Shown here piece after piece: positions 20,511-30,191 of a stretch of 64,000 bases of DNA (position 1 is its first letter; each line of letters opens with the position of its first letter). The position numbers were made by a program, and so were the translations under genes. The stretch spans positions 682,001-746,000 of the forward strand of contig NZ_CP080575.1 of the NCBI RefSeq assembly GCF_019575955.1, given 5' to 3'. The notes beneath the pieces were generated by a model, which saw only the letters and a list, made by a program, of their open reading frames with translations, searched no databases and was not told the DNA's origin. The DNA is from Nesterenkonia pannonica (GTDB taxonomy: Bacteria; Actinomycetota; Actinomycetes; Actinomycetales; Micrococcaceae).

Positions 20511-21292
20511 ATGAAGAAAGCACCGCTGACCAGTCTTGCCCTGGCGTGCCTTCTCTTCGGTCTCGCAGCATGCGGCAACGGCGACGCCGAAGGTGACGCC
20601 GACGAGGCCCAGCAGGACCAGGGCCAGGAGGAGACCCAGCCCGAGGGTGCCGAGGGCGCCGAAGGTGACGCCCAGATGCCGGAGCCTCAGCTGGATGATG
20701 TGCCGGACGTCGTGGCCGAGGTCAACGGCGAGGACATCTCCGGGGAGGACTTCGAGGCCGCCTACGAGTCGCAGTTCATGAATGCCCAGATGCAGTCGCA
20801 GATGACGGGCGAGGAGCCGGACGAGGAGGCGCTCCAGGAGCAGACCCTGGAGCAGCTCATCGGAAACCAGCTGCTGATCCAGGACGCTGAGGACCAGGGC
20901 TACGAGGCCTCCGAGGAGGACGTTGAGGAGCAGCTGGAGCAGACGGCTGAGAACAACGGCCTCTCCTCGGTGGAGGAGTTTACGAGCTCGCTGACGAGCA
21001 GGGCGTCAGCGAGGATGAGCTCCGCGACGACGTGGAGCAGCAGGTGCGCGTCCAGCAGCTGATCGAGGACCTCGACTATGACGAGCCCACGGACGAAGAG
21101 GTCGAGGACGCCTATGACGAGGCCGTCGCCGCTCAGCCCGAGGCTGAGGGCGGGGACGATGCCGAGACCCCTGAGTTCGACGACGTCCGCGCGGAGCTCG
21201 AGGAGCAGCTCGTGAACGAGCGCCAGAACGAGGCGGCTCAGGACCACGTTGAGCAGCTGCGCGACGAGGCCGACGTCGAGACCCACCTCTGA
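20511..21292 (+). CDS. SurA N-terminal domain lipoprotein (peptidyl-prolyl isomerase-like)
   Basis: About 260 residues. Signal peptide with lipobox LAAC, an acidic Gln/Glu/Asp tether of about 50 residues, then a SurA-like chaperone domain: VAEVNGEDISGEDFEAAY, LIGNQLLIQDAEDQGYEAS and a C-terminal helix. No parvulin catalytic core is evident. Start fixed by AAGGAG at 20495-20500. One frame change near 20985. Strongly acidic, as are other exported proteins here. Confidence 0.8.
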
Positions 21293-21320
21293 GCCGCACG
21301 CACAGCGGTAGCCTGAGCGC

Positions 21321-22019
21321 ATGCTGTGGCAGCGCTCCTCACTGTTCGTATCCTGCACGCGCTGACAGCGCTGCTGACCCTCACCGGGCTGGTCACATCT
21401 CTGCACCTGGGCTGGACCCGGGACAGCGACCTCCCGGTGGGGGTCGGATACGGGCACAGCTTCTCGGCTTACTGGGAGCACATGCTCAACCAGCTGGCAT
21501 ACTTCACGTTCATCTCGGCGCTGATGGTCTTCGTCAGCTCGGTATGGACGGCTCTGCGGCTTACTTCGACGTCCGCGGTTCTGCGGACCGTCCGGCTCTC
21601 GGGACTGGTCTGCGTCATCATCACCGGGCTGGTGTTCAACGTGCTTCTGCGCGAGCTCCCTGACCGGGGTCATGCTGTTCAACGACACGGTGCTCCACGT
21701 CGCAGTGCCCGTGCTCGTGCCGCTCATCTGGGCGGCCGTAGGCCCCCACGGCACACTCAGCGCACGCATCGTCCTCGCCTCGACGGCGATTCCCGTGGCC
21801 TGGCTGGCGGCGACGCTCCTGAGAGGTCCGCAGTTGGACTGGTACCCCTACACGATCCTCGACGTGCCGACCCTCGGCTACAGCGGGATCAGCGTCTATG
21901 TAGTGTCGATCCTGGCTCTCTATCTCATGCTGGCACTGGGATTCCTAGGCCTGGACCGCCTGCTGCTGCGTGCTCACAGCGGATCGGAGGCCAGCGCGCT
22001 GCGCAGCGGGACGCGCTGA
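21321..22019 (+). CDS. Pr6Pr-family membrane protein
   Basis: About 232 residues with six hydrophobic segments. The family pattern is visible as AYFTFISALMVFVSSVW and DWYPYTILDVPTLGYSGI. The function is unknown. TAGCCT (21309-21314) lies 6 bases before the ATG at 21321, so that start is preferred, although it needs one frame correction before TVRILHALTALL. Another break near 21665. GCTTAC at 21470 and 21564 are in-frame candidates for corrupted GCCGGC. The 3' end overlaps the convergent permease gene by 46 bases. Confidence 0.7.
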
Positions 22020-23117
22020 CCGGTGCGCAGCAGCGAGCGGCTGTAGATCCTGGCCGCCAGCATCATGACCAGGCCCGCACAGGCGATGAGTCCTACCATC
22101 GCCGCGACGGGCTCGAACCATGCCACCTCATCGAAGTAGAGCCGGACCGGCATCGCCACCGGTGCGGTGAAGGGGACGTAGGAGGCCACGCGCATCACCA
22201 GCTCGTTCTGCGAGAAGAACAGCACGAGGAAGTAGGGCAGCATCACGACCATCATGGTCGGGAGCATGACTGGGCCTGAATCCTCCTGCCGCGACACCAG
22301 GGAGGCGCCTGCGGCGTACATCGCCGCGACGAGGACGAAGCCGGGCAGGAAGAACAGGACGAACCAGAGCATGGGCGCCGAAAGCACGCCGAGAAGGTCC
22401 GTCTGCCCGGTGAGGGTGAGTCCCAGCGCCGTTGCACCGGCGATGACGGCAGCCTGGCCGATGGCCATCGCCGTGTTCCCGAGCACTTTGCCGACCAGCA
22501 GAGAGCGTGCCGAGATGGCGGAGAGCAGGATCTCGACCACGCGGGACTGCTTCTCCTGGATGGTGTTCTGCTGAATTATCGTTCCGGATCCGATCGCGAG
22601 CATGATGAAGACCAGGCCGAAGCCGAAGGGAATCAGGAATCTCATGGCCCCTGATCCTCGGAGTCCCGGAGCGTCTCCGTGGTGGGCTGCTCGGAGAGCA
22701 TGGTCACGATGCCGATCGGCACCGAGTCGCGGCCGATGACATGCAGGCCGGTCGGCGACTCCCGTGTGAGGTGATGACTGCCTCCACCGAGCCCCCGTCG
22801 AGCTGGTCGAGGGCCTGGCTGCGCGTGTCGGCGGGCTCTGCGCTGAGGGGCAGATCGTCCAGGCTCTCCAGCTGCGGCTCGGAGAGTCCCACCACGGCGA
22901 CGCGAGAATCCTCGGCCTCGCTGCTGCCCGCCGCGGACATCAGCAGGATCCCGCCGAGCACGACGGTCACGATCACGCCCAGGCTGATGAGGAAGGCTTT
23001 CGACCTCAGCTGGCTGGTGAGCTCACGTTCGGCGACCAGCAGCGAGGCCCTCCACGGGGTCAGTGCTCGGCCGGGCCGGGATGCGGGCGGCGGCTCCGGG
23101 GCGGAACGGGTGCTCAC
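21974..23117 (-). CDS. ABC-2 type transporter permease (Na+ or drug efflux type)
   Basis: About 380 residues. The first hydrophobic segment follows ERELTSQLRSKAFLISL; a large extracellular domain comes next, then five hydrophobic segments with the ABC-2 motif QEKQSRVVEILLSAI. This NatB-like layout suggests efflux. Frames change near 22780 and 22650. GTG start overlaps the ATPase stop by GTGA. The 3' end overlaps the convergent Pr6Pr-like gene. Confidence 0.82.
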
Positions 23118-24018
23118 GCGTGCACCTCCTGAGCGTCGTCGGCGGCCACGTCTTTGAAGATCTCGGCCAGGGTGGGCAGGACAGGGCGGAAGCTGCGGAC
23201 CGGACCCCGCTGGGAGGCAGCGGAGAGCACATGCTGCGCCGCCTCGTCGGATGCGCGGAAGAGCGCACCACCGTCCTCCATGGTGTCCACCGAGATGTCC
23301 GGCATCCCGGACAGCCACGTCGGAGTCTCGTCCATCACCAGCTCGAAACGTCGGGTGCCGTGCTGACGCCGAAGCTCCTCGCGGGGCCCTGCGGCCAGCA
23401 CCTTGCCGGAGCCGATGATCACCAGGTCGTCGCAGAGCCTCTCCACCACATCCAGCTGGTGGGAGGAGAACAGCACCACCGCACCCTGGGCGGCCTGCTC
23501 CTGAAGGACGCCGCGCACCACATCCACCGCGAGGGGATCCAGTCCGGAGAAGGGCTCGTCGAGCACCAGAACGTCCGGCTCGTGCACCAGCGCCGCCGCG
23601 ATCTGGACGCGCTGCTGATTGCCCAGGGACAGCGCCTCAAGCGGGTCCTTCATCCGCGAATCCAGGCCGAGCCGCTCAAGCAGGGCCTCGGCGCGTCCGC
23701 GCGCATGCGCCCGGGAGTACCCGTGAAGACGCGCGAGGTAGGAGAGCTGGTCGCCCAGGCGCATCTTCGGGTAAAGGCCGCGCTCCTCGGGCATGTACCC
23801 GAACCGGGTGCGCGCGCTGGGCGAGAGCTCCTCCCCGTCGAGCAGCACTCGCCCCGAATCCGCGTGCAGGACCCCAGGATGATGCGCATCGCTGTGGTCT
23901 TTCCGGCACCGTTGCCGCCCACGAAGCCTGTCAGCTGACCCCGGCCTGCGCTGAAGGACACGTCGTGGAGCACCTGCCGCCCGGAATATGACCGGCACAT
24001 GCCCTGCAGCTCGAGCAT
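23114..24018 (-). CDS. ABC-2 type transporter ATP-binding protein
   Basis: About 302 residues. Walker A GGNGAGKTTAM, Q-loop region FGYMPEERGLYPKM, signature LSLGNQQRVQ, Walker B VLVLDEPFSGLDPL and switch His in SSHQLD. The C-terminal 80 residues after the ATPase core are the usual DUF4162-like tail of this exporter class. One break near 23871. First gene of a two-gene exporter operon. Confidence 0.9.
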
Positions 24019-24023
24019 GCGAC

Positions 24024-25443
24024 TCAGCCGAACCGGCGTGCCAAGTGGGCGGCCAGGCCGGTGTACTCGGCGGGGTGAGGCTCTTCAGACGGGCCTCGGC
24101 GCCGGGGAGAGACCCAGCCCCGACGAACTCTTGGAGCTTCTCGGCGTCCACACGGCGTCCGCGGGTGAGCTCCTTGAGCCGCTCGTACGGGTCCTCCATG
24201 CCGGGGTGCCTGCGATCGCCTCAGCCCGCATCACCGTCTGGATCGCCTCACCGAGCACCTCCCAGTTGGCGTCGAGGTCGGCGGCGATCGTCTGCTCCGC
24301 CACGTCGAGCTGCTTGAGGCCCTTGGTGACGTTGGAGAGTGCGAGCACGGAGTGGCCCAGGGCGGTTCCGATATTGCGCTGGCCGGACGAATCGGTGAGG
24401 TCCCGCTGCCACCGCGATTCCACGAGGGTGGCGCCCAGGGCGTCCAGCAGGGCGTTGGAGATCTCCAGGTTCGCCTCGGCATTCTCGAAGCGGATGGGGT
24501 TGACCTTGTGCGGCATCGTGGATGACCCGGTGGCGCCTGCGACGGGGATCTGCTTGAAGAATCCGATGCTGATGTAGCTCCACACGTCGACGCAGAGCCC
24601 ATGCAGAATGCGGTTGAAGCGGGCGATGTCGGCGTAGATCTCCGCCTGGAAGTCGTGCGACTCGATCTGTGTGGTCAGCGGGTTGAAGCTCAGGCCCAGC
24701 TTTTCGACGAAGCTCTCCGCGATGCTCGGCCAGTCGGCGTCGGGAGCGGCGGCGAGGTGGGCCGCATAGGTGCCGGTGGCGCCGTTGATCTTGCCCAGGT
24801 ACTCCTGCTGCTCGATGCGCCGCACCTGGCGCCCCAGTCGGTGCACGAAGACTGCAATCTCCTTGCCCAGGGTGCTCGGCGTGGTACTGGCCATGGGTGC
24901 GGGAGAGCATCGGCACGTCGGCGGCGTGCTCGGCGAGTGCGCTGAGGCCCTCGAGCATCGCGGCGGCGGGCAGCCAGACCTGCTGCACGGCGTCTCTGAT
25001 GCCCACGGCGTAGGACAGGTTGTTGATGTCTTCCGAGGTGCAGGCGAAGTGCACCAAGGGCTTGAGCTCGCCGAGCCCCAATCCGTCCAGGCGCCGGGCG
25101 ATGAAGTACTCGACGGCTTTGACGTCGTGGACGGTCTGCGCCTCGATAGCACCCAGCTCGGCGATCTCCTCCGGCCCGAAGGCGGTGACGATGCCGCGCA
25201 GGCCCTCGATGTCCTCGTCGGTGAGGCGGGGAGGCCCGGCAGCACCTGCTGCTGGCACAGGTGGATGAACCATTCGACCTCGATGTGGATCCGGTTGCGG
25301 TTCAGCGCAGCCTCGGAGAGGTGGTCCACCAGCGGAGCGACGGCTGGACGGTACCGGCCGTCGAGGGCTCCGAGCGCGATGGTCGGCTCGGCGTCGGCCA
25401 GGGAGACGCGGTTCTGTGCAGCGGAGTGAGCGGAGGTCAGCAT
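24024..25443 (-). CDS. purB: Adenylosuccinate lyase
   Basis: Purine biosynthesis enzyme acting on SAICAR and adenylosuccinate. Signature GSSTMPHKVNPIRFENAEAN; also TSEDINNLSY and SRTHGQ. About 475 residues. ATG at 25443 is favoured: on the coding strand AAGAAT lies 7 bases before it, as in other leaderless genes here; an ATG at 25452 is the alternative. Breaks near 25240, 24885, 24200 and 24080. Single gene, 5 bases from the end of the ABC-2 operon start. Confidence 0.92.
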
Positions 25444-25628
25444 GAGCGCCATTCTTTCATCACCCCGGGCGAGCGGGCCGTTCAGTCCGGCCTTCCACAC
25501 CTTGAAGAGGGCCGAGCAGACACGCACTCTTCTCCCCAGGCCCGGACGAGGCCCGATTCTCCAGCGCTGATCGCATCGAGACTGGCACCGCACGATGATC
25601 GCGGTTCGAGGAGCTCGGGAGGGCAGGC

Positions 25629-26117
25629 ATGGTGGCAGGAGCGGCGGTCCAGCAGCTGGAGCAGCTGTCGCAGAACTACGCCACGGCCGCGCAGAAGCTG
25701 CTGGAGGCAGCGGGTCTCTATGAGAAGCAGCAGGGCCATGTGGTCCAGGCCTTCACCGTCGAGTGGGAGTCTCAGGCCGCAGGCCTGTTCCGCAATGCCC
25801 TCGTCCCGCTGGCGGCGGGCAGCAAGCACGCCAGGGACGAGGCGGAGGCCCTGGCCGCGGAGGCGCTCCTCATCTCCCAGGAGCTCACAGGCCTGGCCGA
25901 CCAGGCCAGGCACTGGCAGGCAGTCCTCGGCGCGCTAGGCGGCGTCGACATCAGCGGGCTCCTCGGTACGGCCGCGGAGGAGCTGAGGGCCCGCGCCGCT
26001 CGGACCGCACTGGAGGGCGCGATGAGCTCATCCGAAGCCTTCGTGGAGTTCGTTCAGGGCGATGCCTCCGCCTCGTTTCGTCTGACTCTGCAGCGCCTCG
26101 GCGCCCAAATTCTCTGA
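25629..26117 (+). CDS. WXG100-like helical protein
   Basis: 163 residues, nearly all helical, with the pattern VEWESQAAGLFRNAL about 40 residues in. That resembles the W-x-x-AA-x-x-F-R hairpin of WXG100-like proteins fused to longer helices. No signal peptide. First of three same-strand genes that end with a lipase-like protein. A type VII secretion substrate or partner is possible; no secretion machinery is in the window. Confidence 0.55.
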   Translation: MVAGAAVQQLEQLSQNYATAAQKLLEAAGLYEKQQGHVVQAFTVEWESQAAGLFRNALVPLAAGSKHARDEAEALAAEALLISQELTGLADQARHWQAVLGALGGVDISGLLGTAAEELRARAARTALEGAMSSSEAFVEFVQGDASASFRLTLQRLGAQIL

Positions 26118-26131
26118 GAGAAGGGTCCTCC

Positions 26132-26716
26132 ATGTCTTCGCCGTCCGCATGGCAGCCGTCGTCCTCGACGAATGAGGAGGGAGGCTTCAGCGTCACCGCC
26201 CGCGGCGGCCCCAGCCGGATCAACCTCAACTGGGAGTCGCTCATCAGCGCCTCGGTGCATCTCGGCGAAGCAGTCACGGTGATGAACGAGCAGCGCACCC
26301 ACCTCATCGACGCAGACCGAGCCTCCCTGCCAGCACCGGTGTGGCGATGCGTCGGCTTTCAGGCGAGGCTCCTGCTGCTGTGCAGCGCGGTGACCACGGG
26401 GCAGTGGAGCATGGAGCAGACGCTCATCGGTGTCGAGGCCGCGCACGAGGCCTATCGCGAGGCGGAGAGCTCAGCGCAGCGCTGGATCGATCAGCTGACT
26501 CGCGGCAGCCTTCCGGCGCAGCTCTGGGGTCGGCTTCAGGGCGACGGCTCGGACGAGTACGACTCAGATCGGCTCGCCTCGTCCGTGATCCAGGAGACCT
26601 ATGGGGTTCGAGAGGCTGCGGCCCTGTTCGGAGGATTCGTCCCCATGGGACGCCAGGCCCACACCGCAGCGATGCAGGCGGAGGGGACTCTTCGCATCGC
26701 CGGTGCCGGAGCCTAA
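26132..26716 (+). CDS. Hypothetical protein, possibly WXG-like
   Basis: 194 residues, intact. After a Ser-rich N-terminus it has NLNWESLISASVHLGEAV and several amphipathic helices; the middle carries a Cys pair in WRCVGFQARLLLLCS. No known family recognised. Starts 14 bases after the previous stop with a GAGAAGGG site; the next gene starts 19 bases downstream. Confidence 0.55.
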   Translation: MSSPSAWQPSSSTNEEGGFSVTARGGPSRINLNWESLISASVHLGEAVTVMNEQRTHLIDADRASLPAPVWRCVGFQARLLLLCSAVTTGQWSMEQTLIGVEAAHEAYREAESSAQRWIDQLTRGSLPAQLWGRLQGDGSDEYDSDRLASSVIQETYGVREAAALFGGFVPMGRQAHTAAMQAEGTLRIAGAGA

Positions 26717-26735
26717 CCGGTGGACAGAGGACCTG

Positions 26736-27518
26736 ATGCGTCGGAACCGGCTGGTGGTCCAAGGCGCCGAGGAGCTGCCGCAGGTTGCCTACACCGGGCC
26801 CCTGTCGAACTACCTGGAGAGCGTCGAGGGGGCCGCTGAGAGCGGAAACATCGTCATCAGCACAGTGGACAAGGGTCAGGAGGACGATGTCTATGTCGTC
26901 CACCTGCCCGGACTGGACCCTGAGGCGGTGACGCCCGGCAGCGCTGATCGCTCATCCGGACGAGGGGCGCTGACCACCACCGACGCGTTCTTCAACGATG
27001 CGGAGCGCCTGGGCGACGCTGTTCTCGAGGCGCTCAGACAGCAGGGTGCGCCCGCCGGAGCCTCTGTGGTCCTCACCGGGCACAGTCAAGGAGGGCTGGC
27101 GGCGGTGAAGCTGGCGGACGGCTCCTCCGCCGTGTCGCAGAAGTACTCCGTGAAGCACACGGCCACCGCCCGCCGTCGCGGCCACATCAGCCCTCAGCCC
27201 CATCAGCCACATCAGCGGCCACATCAGCATCCCGTGCCCAAGCTCGGAGGCGGGTTCAACGGGGTCTCATCCGACCGGCACGAGTACCGCTACGACTACA
27301 GGCGCCCGGAGGAAGCGGCCGAGGACTCGGACTCCGGACCGCTGGACTTCCTCTCCCACGACTACGGCCACAACGTGGAAGGCATCCGGTCCACAGAGTC
27401 TGACCCGCACGGGGAGCTGAGCGATGAGGACCGCATGAACCTCGACGAGCTCGAAGCGCTGCTGCGAGGCTCAGCCTCCGTCACCGCCTACGACACCGGC
27501 TGGGAGCCCGTGCCGTGA
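26736..27518 (+). CDS. Alpha/beta-hydrolase (lipase-like) protein
   Basis: About 260 residues. The nucleophile elbow is VVLTGHSQGGLAAVKLA; upstream strands include VYVVHLPGLDP and helix FFNDAERLGDAVLEALRQ. The acid/His part is unclear because the frame is uncertain from about 27170; a likely His lies in SHDYGHNVEGI. Start at 26736 has AGAGG five bases upstream. With two helical WXG-like neighbours it may be an exported enzyme, but no signal peptide is seen. Confidence 0.6.
   Translation: MRRNRLVVQGAEELPQVAYTGPLSNYLESVEGAAESGNIVISTVDKGQEDDVYVVHLPGLDPEAVTPGSADRSSGRGALTTTDAFFNDAERLGDAVLEALRQQGAPAGASVVLTGHSQGGLAAVKLADGSSAVSQKYSVKHTATARRRGHISPQPHQPHQRPHQHPVPKLGGGFNGVSSDRHEYRYDYRRPEEAAEDSDSGPLDFLSHDYGHNVEGIRSTESDPHGELSDEDRMNLDELEALLRGSASVTAYDTGWEPVP
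27181..27228 (+). repeat. Three copies of GCCACATCAGC
   Basis: Exact 11-base copies begin at 27181, 27206 and 27218; the last two are 12 bases apart. They lie inside the hydrolase gene where the frame becomes doubtful and encode a His/Gln/Pro-rich or Ser/Ile-rich stretch depending on the frame. Confidence 0.6.
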
Positions 27519-27523
27519 ACCCC

Positions 27524-27917
27524 TCAGGCGCGCTCGGGCTGCAGGAACCGGCCCAGGAGCGCGGAGACCAGCGCAACAACGATCGCCCCGAGGACGCCTA
27601 CCAGAGGAAGCCGTCGATCACGAACTCGACCCCGGAATGAACTCCGTGACAAGCCACCCGGTGAGCATCAGCATGGCGGCATTGATGACGATCGCGAACA
27701 GGCCGAGCGTCAGGCACGTGATCGGCAGGGCCAGCAGGGACAGGACAGGCTTGATGACAGCGTTGATCACGCCGAAGACGGCCCCCACGACCAAGTAGGC
27801 CAGGACCACCATCAGCGGATCCTGACTCCACCCGCTCACCCAGATGCCGGGTACCAGCGTGGCGGCCCAGACGGCCAAGGCATTCAGAAGGATCACCAGT
27901 AGGATTCTCACAGCCAC
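27524..27917 (-). CDS. Phage-holin-4-like family membrane protein
   Basis: About 130 residues with four hydrophobic segments: VRILLVILLNALAVWAA, then VVLAYLVVGAVFGVINAVIK, then LALPITCLTLGLFAIVINAAMLML, then a short C-terminal one. This is the widespread holin-like family of actinobacteria, not evidence of a prophage. A TAGGC string near 27597 interrupts the last segment and is best explained by GCCGGC. Start uncertain (GTG at 27917 or 27911). Confidence 0.7.
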
Positions 27918-28013
27918 GATCCTAATGGTTTGTACCTTGTCAGCACCTGGAAGCCGCGATCGGCTATGAGAGGGTGAGCGGGACCGCCGTCGTCGCCGAG
28001 AGGAGCCCCACCT

Positions 28014-29121
28014 GTGCAGCCAATCCAGCTGCTCGCCGAAGACGGCACGCTGAAGGAGCACGAGACGTACACGCCCTACCTCGAAGGGCTCGACGACGCC
28101 TTCCTGCGGGACCTCTACCGGCACATGGCCGTAGAGCGTCGCTTCGACGCCGAAGCCACGAGCCTCCAACGCCAGGGGCAGCTCGCCCTATGGGCCCCGC
28201 GACCGGCCAGGAGGCCGCGCAGATCGGGACCATCGCGGCGCTGAAGAGCACCGACATGGTGTTCCCGACCTACCGCGAGCACGCCATGGCGCTCTACCGC
28301 GGCATCAGCGCCGAAGAGATGATGACTCTCTTCCGCGCCACCGCCCACTCCGGGTGGGACCCCAACGCTTACAACTTCAACCTCTACGCCATCGTCCTCG
28401 CCTCCCAGGCGCTGCACGCCACGGGCTGGGCCATGGGGATCCAGCAGGACCTCAGGCTCGATGCGGTGCCCCGAGACCGGGCAGCCGACGAGATCGTCCT
28501 CGCCTGCCTCGGCGACGGAGCCTCGTCCCAAGGAGACATCCACGAGTCCATGGTGTTCGCCTCGTCCTACGAGCTGCCGCTGCTCTACCTGATCCAGAAC
28601 AACCACTGGGCCATCTCAGTCCCCAGCCGCACCCAGTCGCGCGCACCCTTGGCGCACCGGGCCGCCGGCTACGGATTCGAAGGCATCCGGGTCGACGGCA
28701 ACGACGTGCTGGCCAGCTACGCGGCGGCTGCGGCCTGTGCCGACAGCATCCGTGCAGGCAGCGGGCCCAAACTCATCGAATCTGTGACCTACCGGATCGG
28801 CGCCCACACCACAGCAGACGACCCCACCAAGTACCGGCCCGCCTCAGAGGTCGAGGAATGGTCCGCCAAAGACCCCTGGTCAGGTACCGCACCTGGCTGA
28901 CCGCATCGGACAAAGCCGACCAGAGCTTCTTCGACGAGATCGACTCCGAGGCGGAGGAGCTCGCCTCCGAGCTGCGCCGGATCGTTCCAGCCATGCGCCC
29001 CATAGACATCGAACGCGTCTTCGACACCGTCTACTCCGAGCCGCACAGGCAGGTCGAGACGGAGAAGGCCTGGCTCAAAGACTACGAGGCAGGCTTCGCA
29101 GACGAGGAGGAAGGCCGATGA
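28014..29121 (+). CDS. 2-oxoacid dehydrogenase E1 alpha subunit (branched-chain type)
   Basis: Thiamine-diphosphate subunit of a pyruvate or branched-chain 2-oxoacid dehydrogenase. ThDP motif GDGASSQGDIHES...NNHW, phosphorylation-loop-like YRIGAHTTADDPTKYR, and TGQEAAQIG. About 368 residues. GTG start with GAGAGGAGCC upstream. Breaks near 28200 and 28890; GCTTAC at 28366 is in frame. First of three coupled genes; the layout and the short E1 alpha favour a Bkd-type complex used in branched fatty-acid and valine/leucine/isoleucine metabolism. Confidence 0.9.
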
Positions 29122-30191
29122 GCCCCAGCAGTCGTCCGCCGTTCAGGCCGAAGCCCCCGCCGAGAAGCGTCGGGCAGCTCCCCAGCCCCGACACCGCCGT
29201 ACGGACCATGCCGCTGGCCAAGGCGATCAATGCCGCCCTGCGCGACGAGCTCGCCGCCGACGAGAAGACCCTCCTCATCGGGGAGGACATCGGAGCCCTC
29301 GGCGGCGTATTCCGGGTGACGGACGGGCTCCAGGCAGACTTCGGCGAGCACCGCGTGATCGACTCGCCCCTGGCCGAGTCCGGAATCATCGGAGCATGCA
29401 TCGGCATGGCCATGCGGGGATACCGGCCCGTCGCCGAGATGCAGTTCGACGGATTCGTCTTCCCCGCCTACAACCAGATCACCACCCAGCTGGCCAAGAT
29501 CCACAACCGCACCGATGGTGCGGTGCGAGTGCCGGTGACCGTGCGCATACCGTACGGCGGGCACATCGGCTCCATCGAGCACCACTCAGAGTCGCCCGAG
29601 GCACTCTTCGCCCATACCGCAGGGCTGCGCATCATCACCCCCTCCTCCGCCCAGGACGCCTACTGGATGACCCGTCAGGCCATCGTCTCGGACGACCCCG
29701 TCATCATCTTCGAGCCCAAGCGCCGCTACTGGCTCAAAGGCGAGGTCGACACCGCCAACCCGGCCCCCGACGCATTCAGCGCCCAGATCCTGCGCGAAGG
29801 CCGCGACGCCACCATAGCCGTCTACGGGCCGCTGGTCCCCGTGGCGCTCGCCGCCGCCGAAGCGGCCGCAGCGCAGGGCCGAAGCATCGAGGTGGTGGAC
29901 GTCCGCTCCATCAGCCCGCTCGACGACGAGACCATCGCCCGCTCAGCGGCCAAGACCACGCGCCTGATCGTCGCCCACGAGGCGCCGACCTTCGGCGGCT
30001 TCGGCGCAGAGATCGCAGCCCGCGTCACCGAACGCGCCTACCACCGGCTCACCGCCCCGGTGCTGCGCGTGGGCGGCTTCCACATGCCATACCCGCCCTC
30101 AGGGCAGGAGCACCGCTACCTGCCTGACATCGACAGGATGCTCGAAGCCGTCGAACGGGCCTTCGCGTACCAGAAGGGAGCCGCGCGATGA
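29118..30191 (+). CDS. 2-oxoacid dehydrogenase E1 beta subunit
   Basis: 357 residues, intact in one frame. GEDIGALGGVFRVTDGL, PLAESGIIG, EMQFDGFVFPAYNQI and the C-terminal transketolase domain (SIEVVDVRSISPLDDETI, FGGFGAEIAARV). A Pro-rich N-terminal extension of about 25 residues precedes the fold. Start and stop overlap both neighbours by ATGA. Pairs with E1 alpha to decarboxylate the oxoacid. Confidence 0.94.
   Translation: MSPSSRPPFRPKPPPRSVGQLPSPDTAVRTMPLAKAINAALRDELAADEKTLLIGEDIGALGGVFRVTDGLQADFGEHRVIDSPLAESGIIGACIGMAMRGYRPVAEMQFDGFVFPAYNQITTQLAKIHNRTDGAVRVPVTVRIPYGGHIGSIEHHSESPEALFAHTAGLRIITPSSAQDAYWMTRQAIVSDDPVIIFEPKRRYWLKGEVDTANPAPDAFSAQILREGRDATIAVYGPLVPVALAAAEAAAAQGRSIEVVDVRSISPLDDETIARSAAKTTRLIVAHEAPTFGGFGAEIAARVTERAYHRLTAPVLRVGGFHMPYPPSGQEHRYLPDIDRMLEAVERAFAYQKGAAR

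Noticed and set aside
24085-25593. Long open frames opposite hemC, hemY, purB, the E1 genes and ctaG
   Set aside because: They are shadows of high-GC coding sequence: Arg/Pro/Ala-rich, without motifs, and fully covered by recognised genes on the other strand or frame.
27524-27917. Holin-like gene as a sign of prophage
   Set aside because: This holin-4-like family is a common chromosomal membrane protein in actinobacteria and no other phage gene is near.
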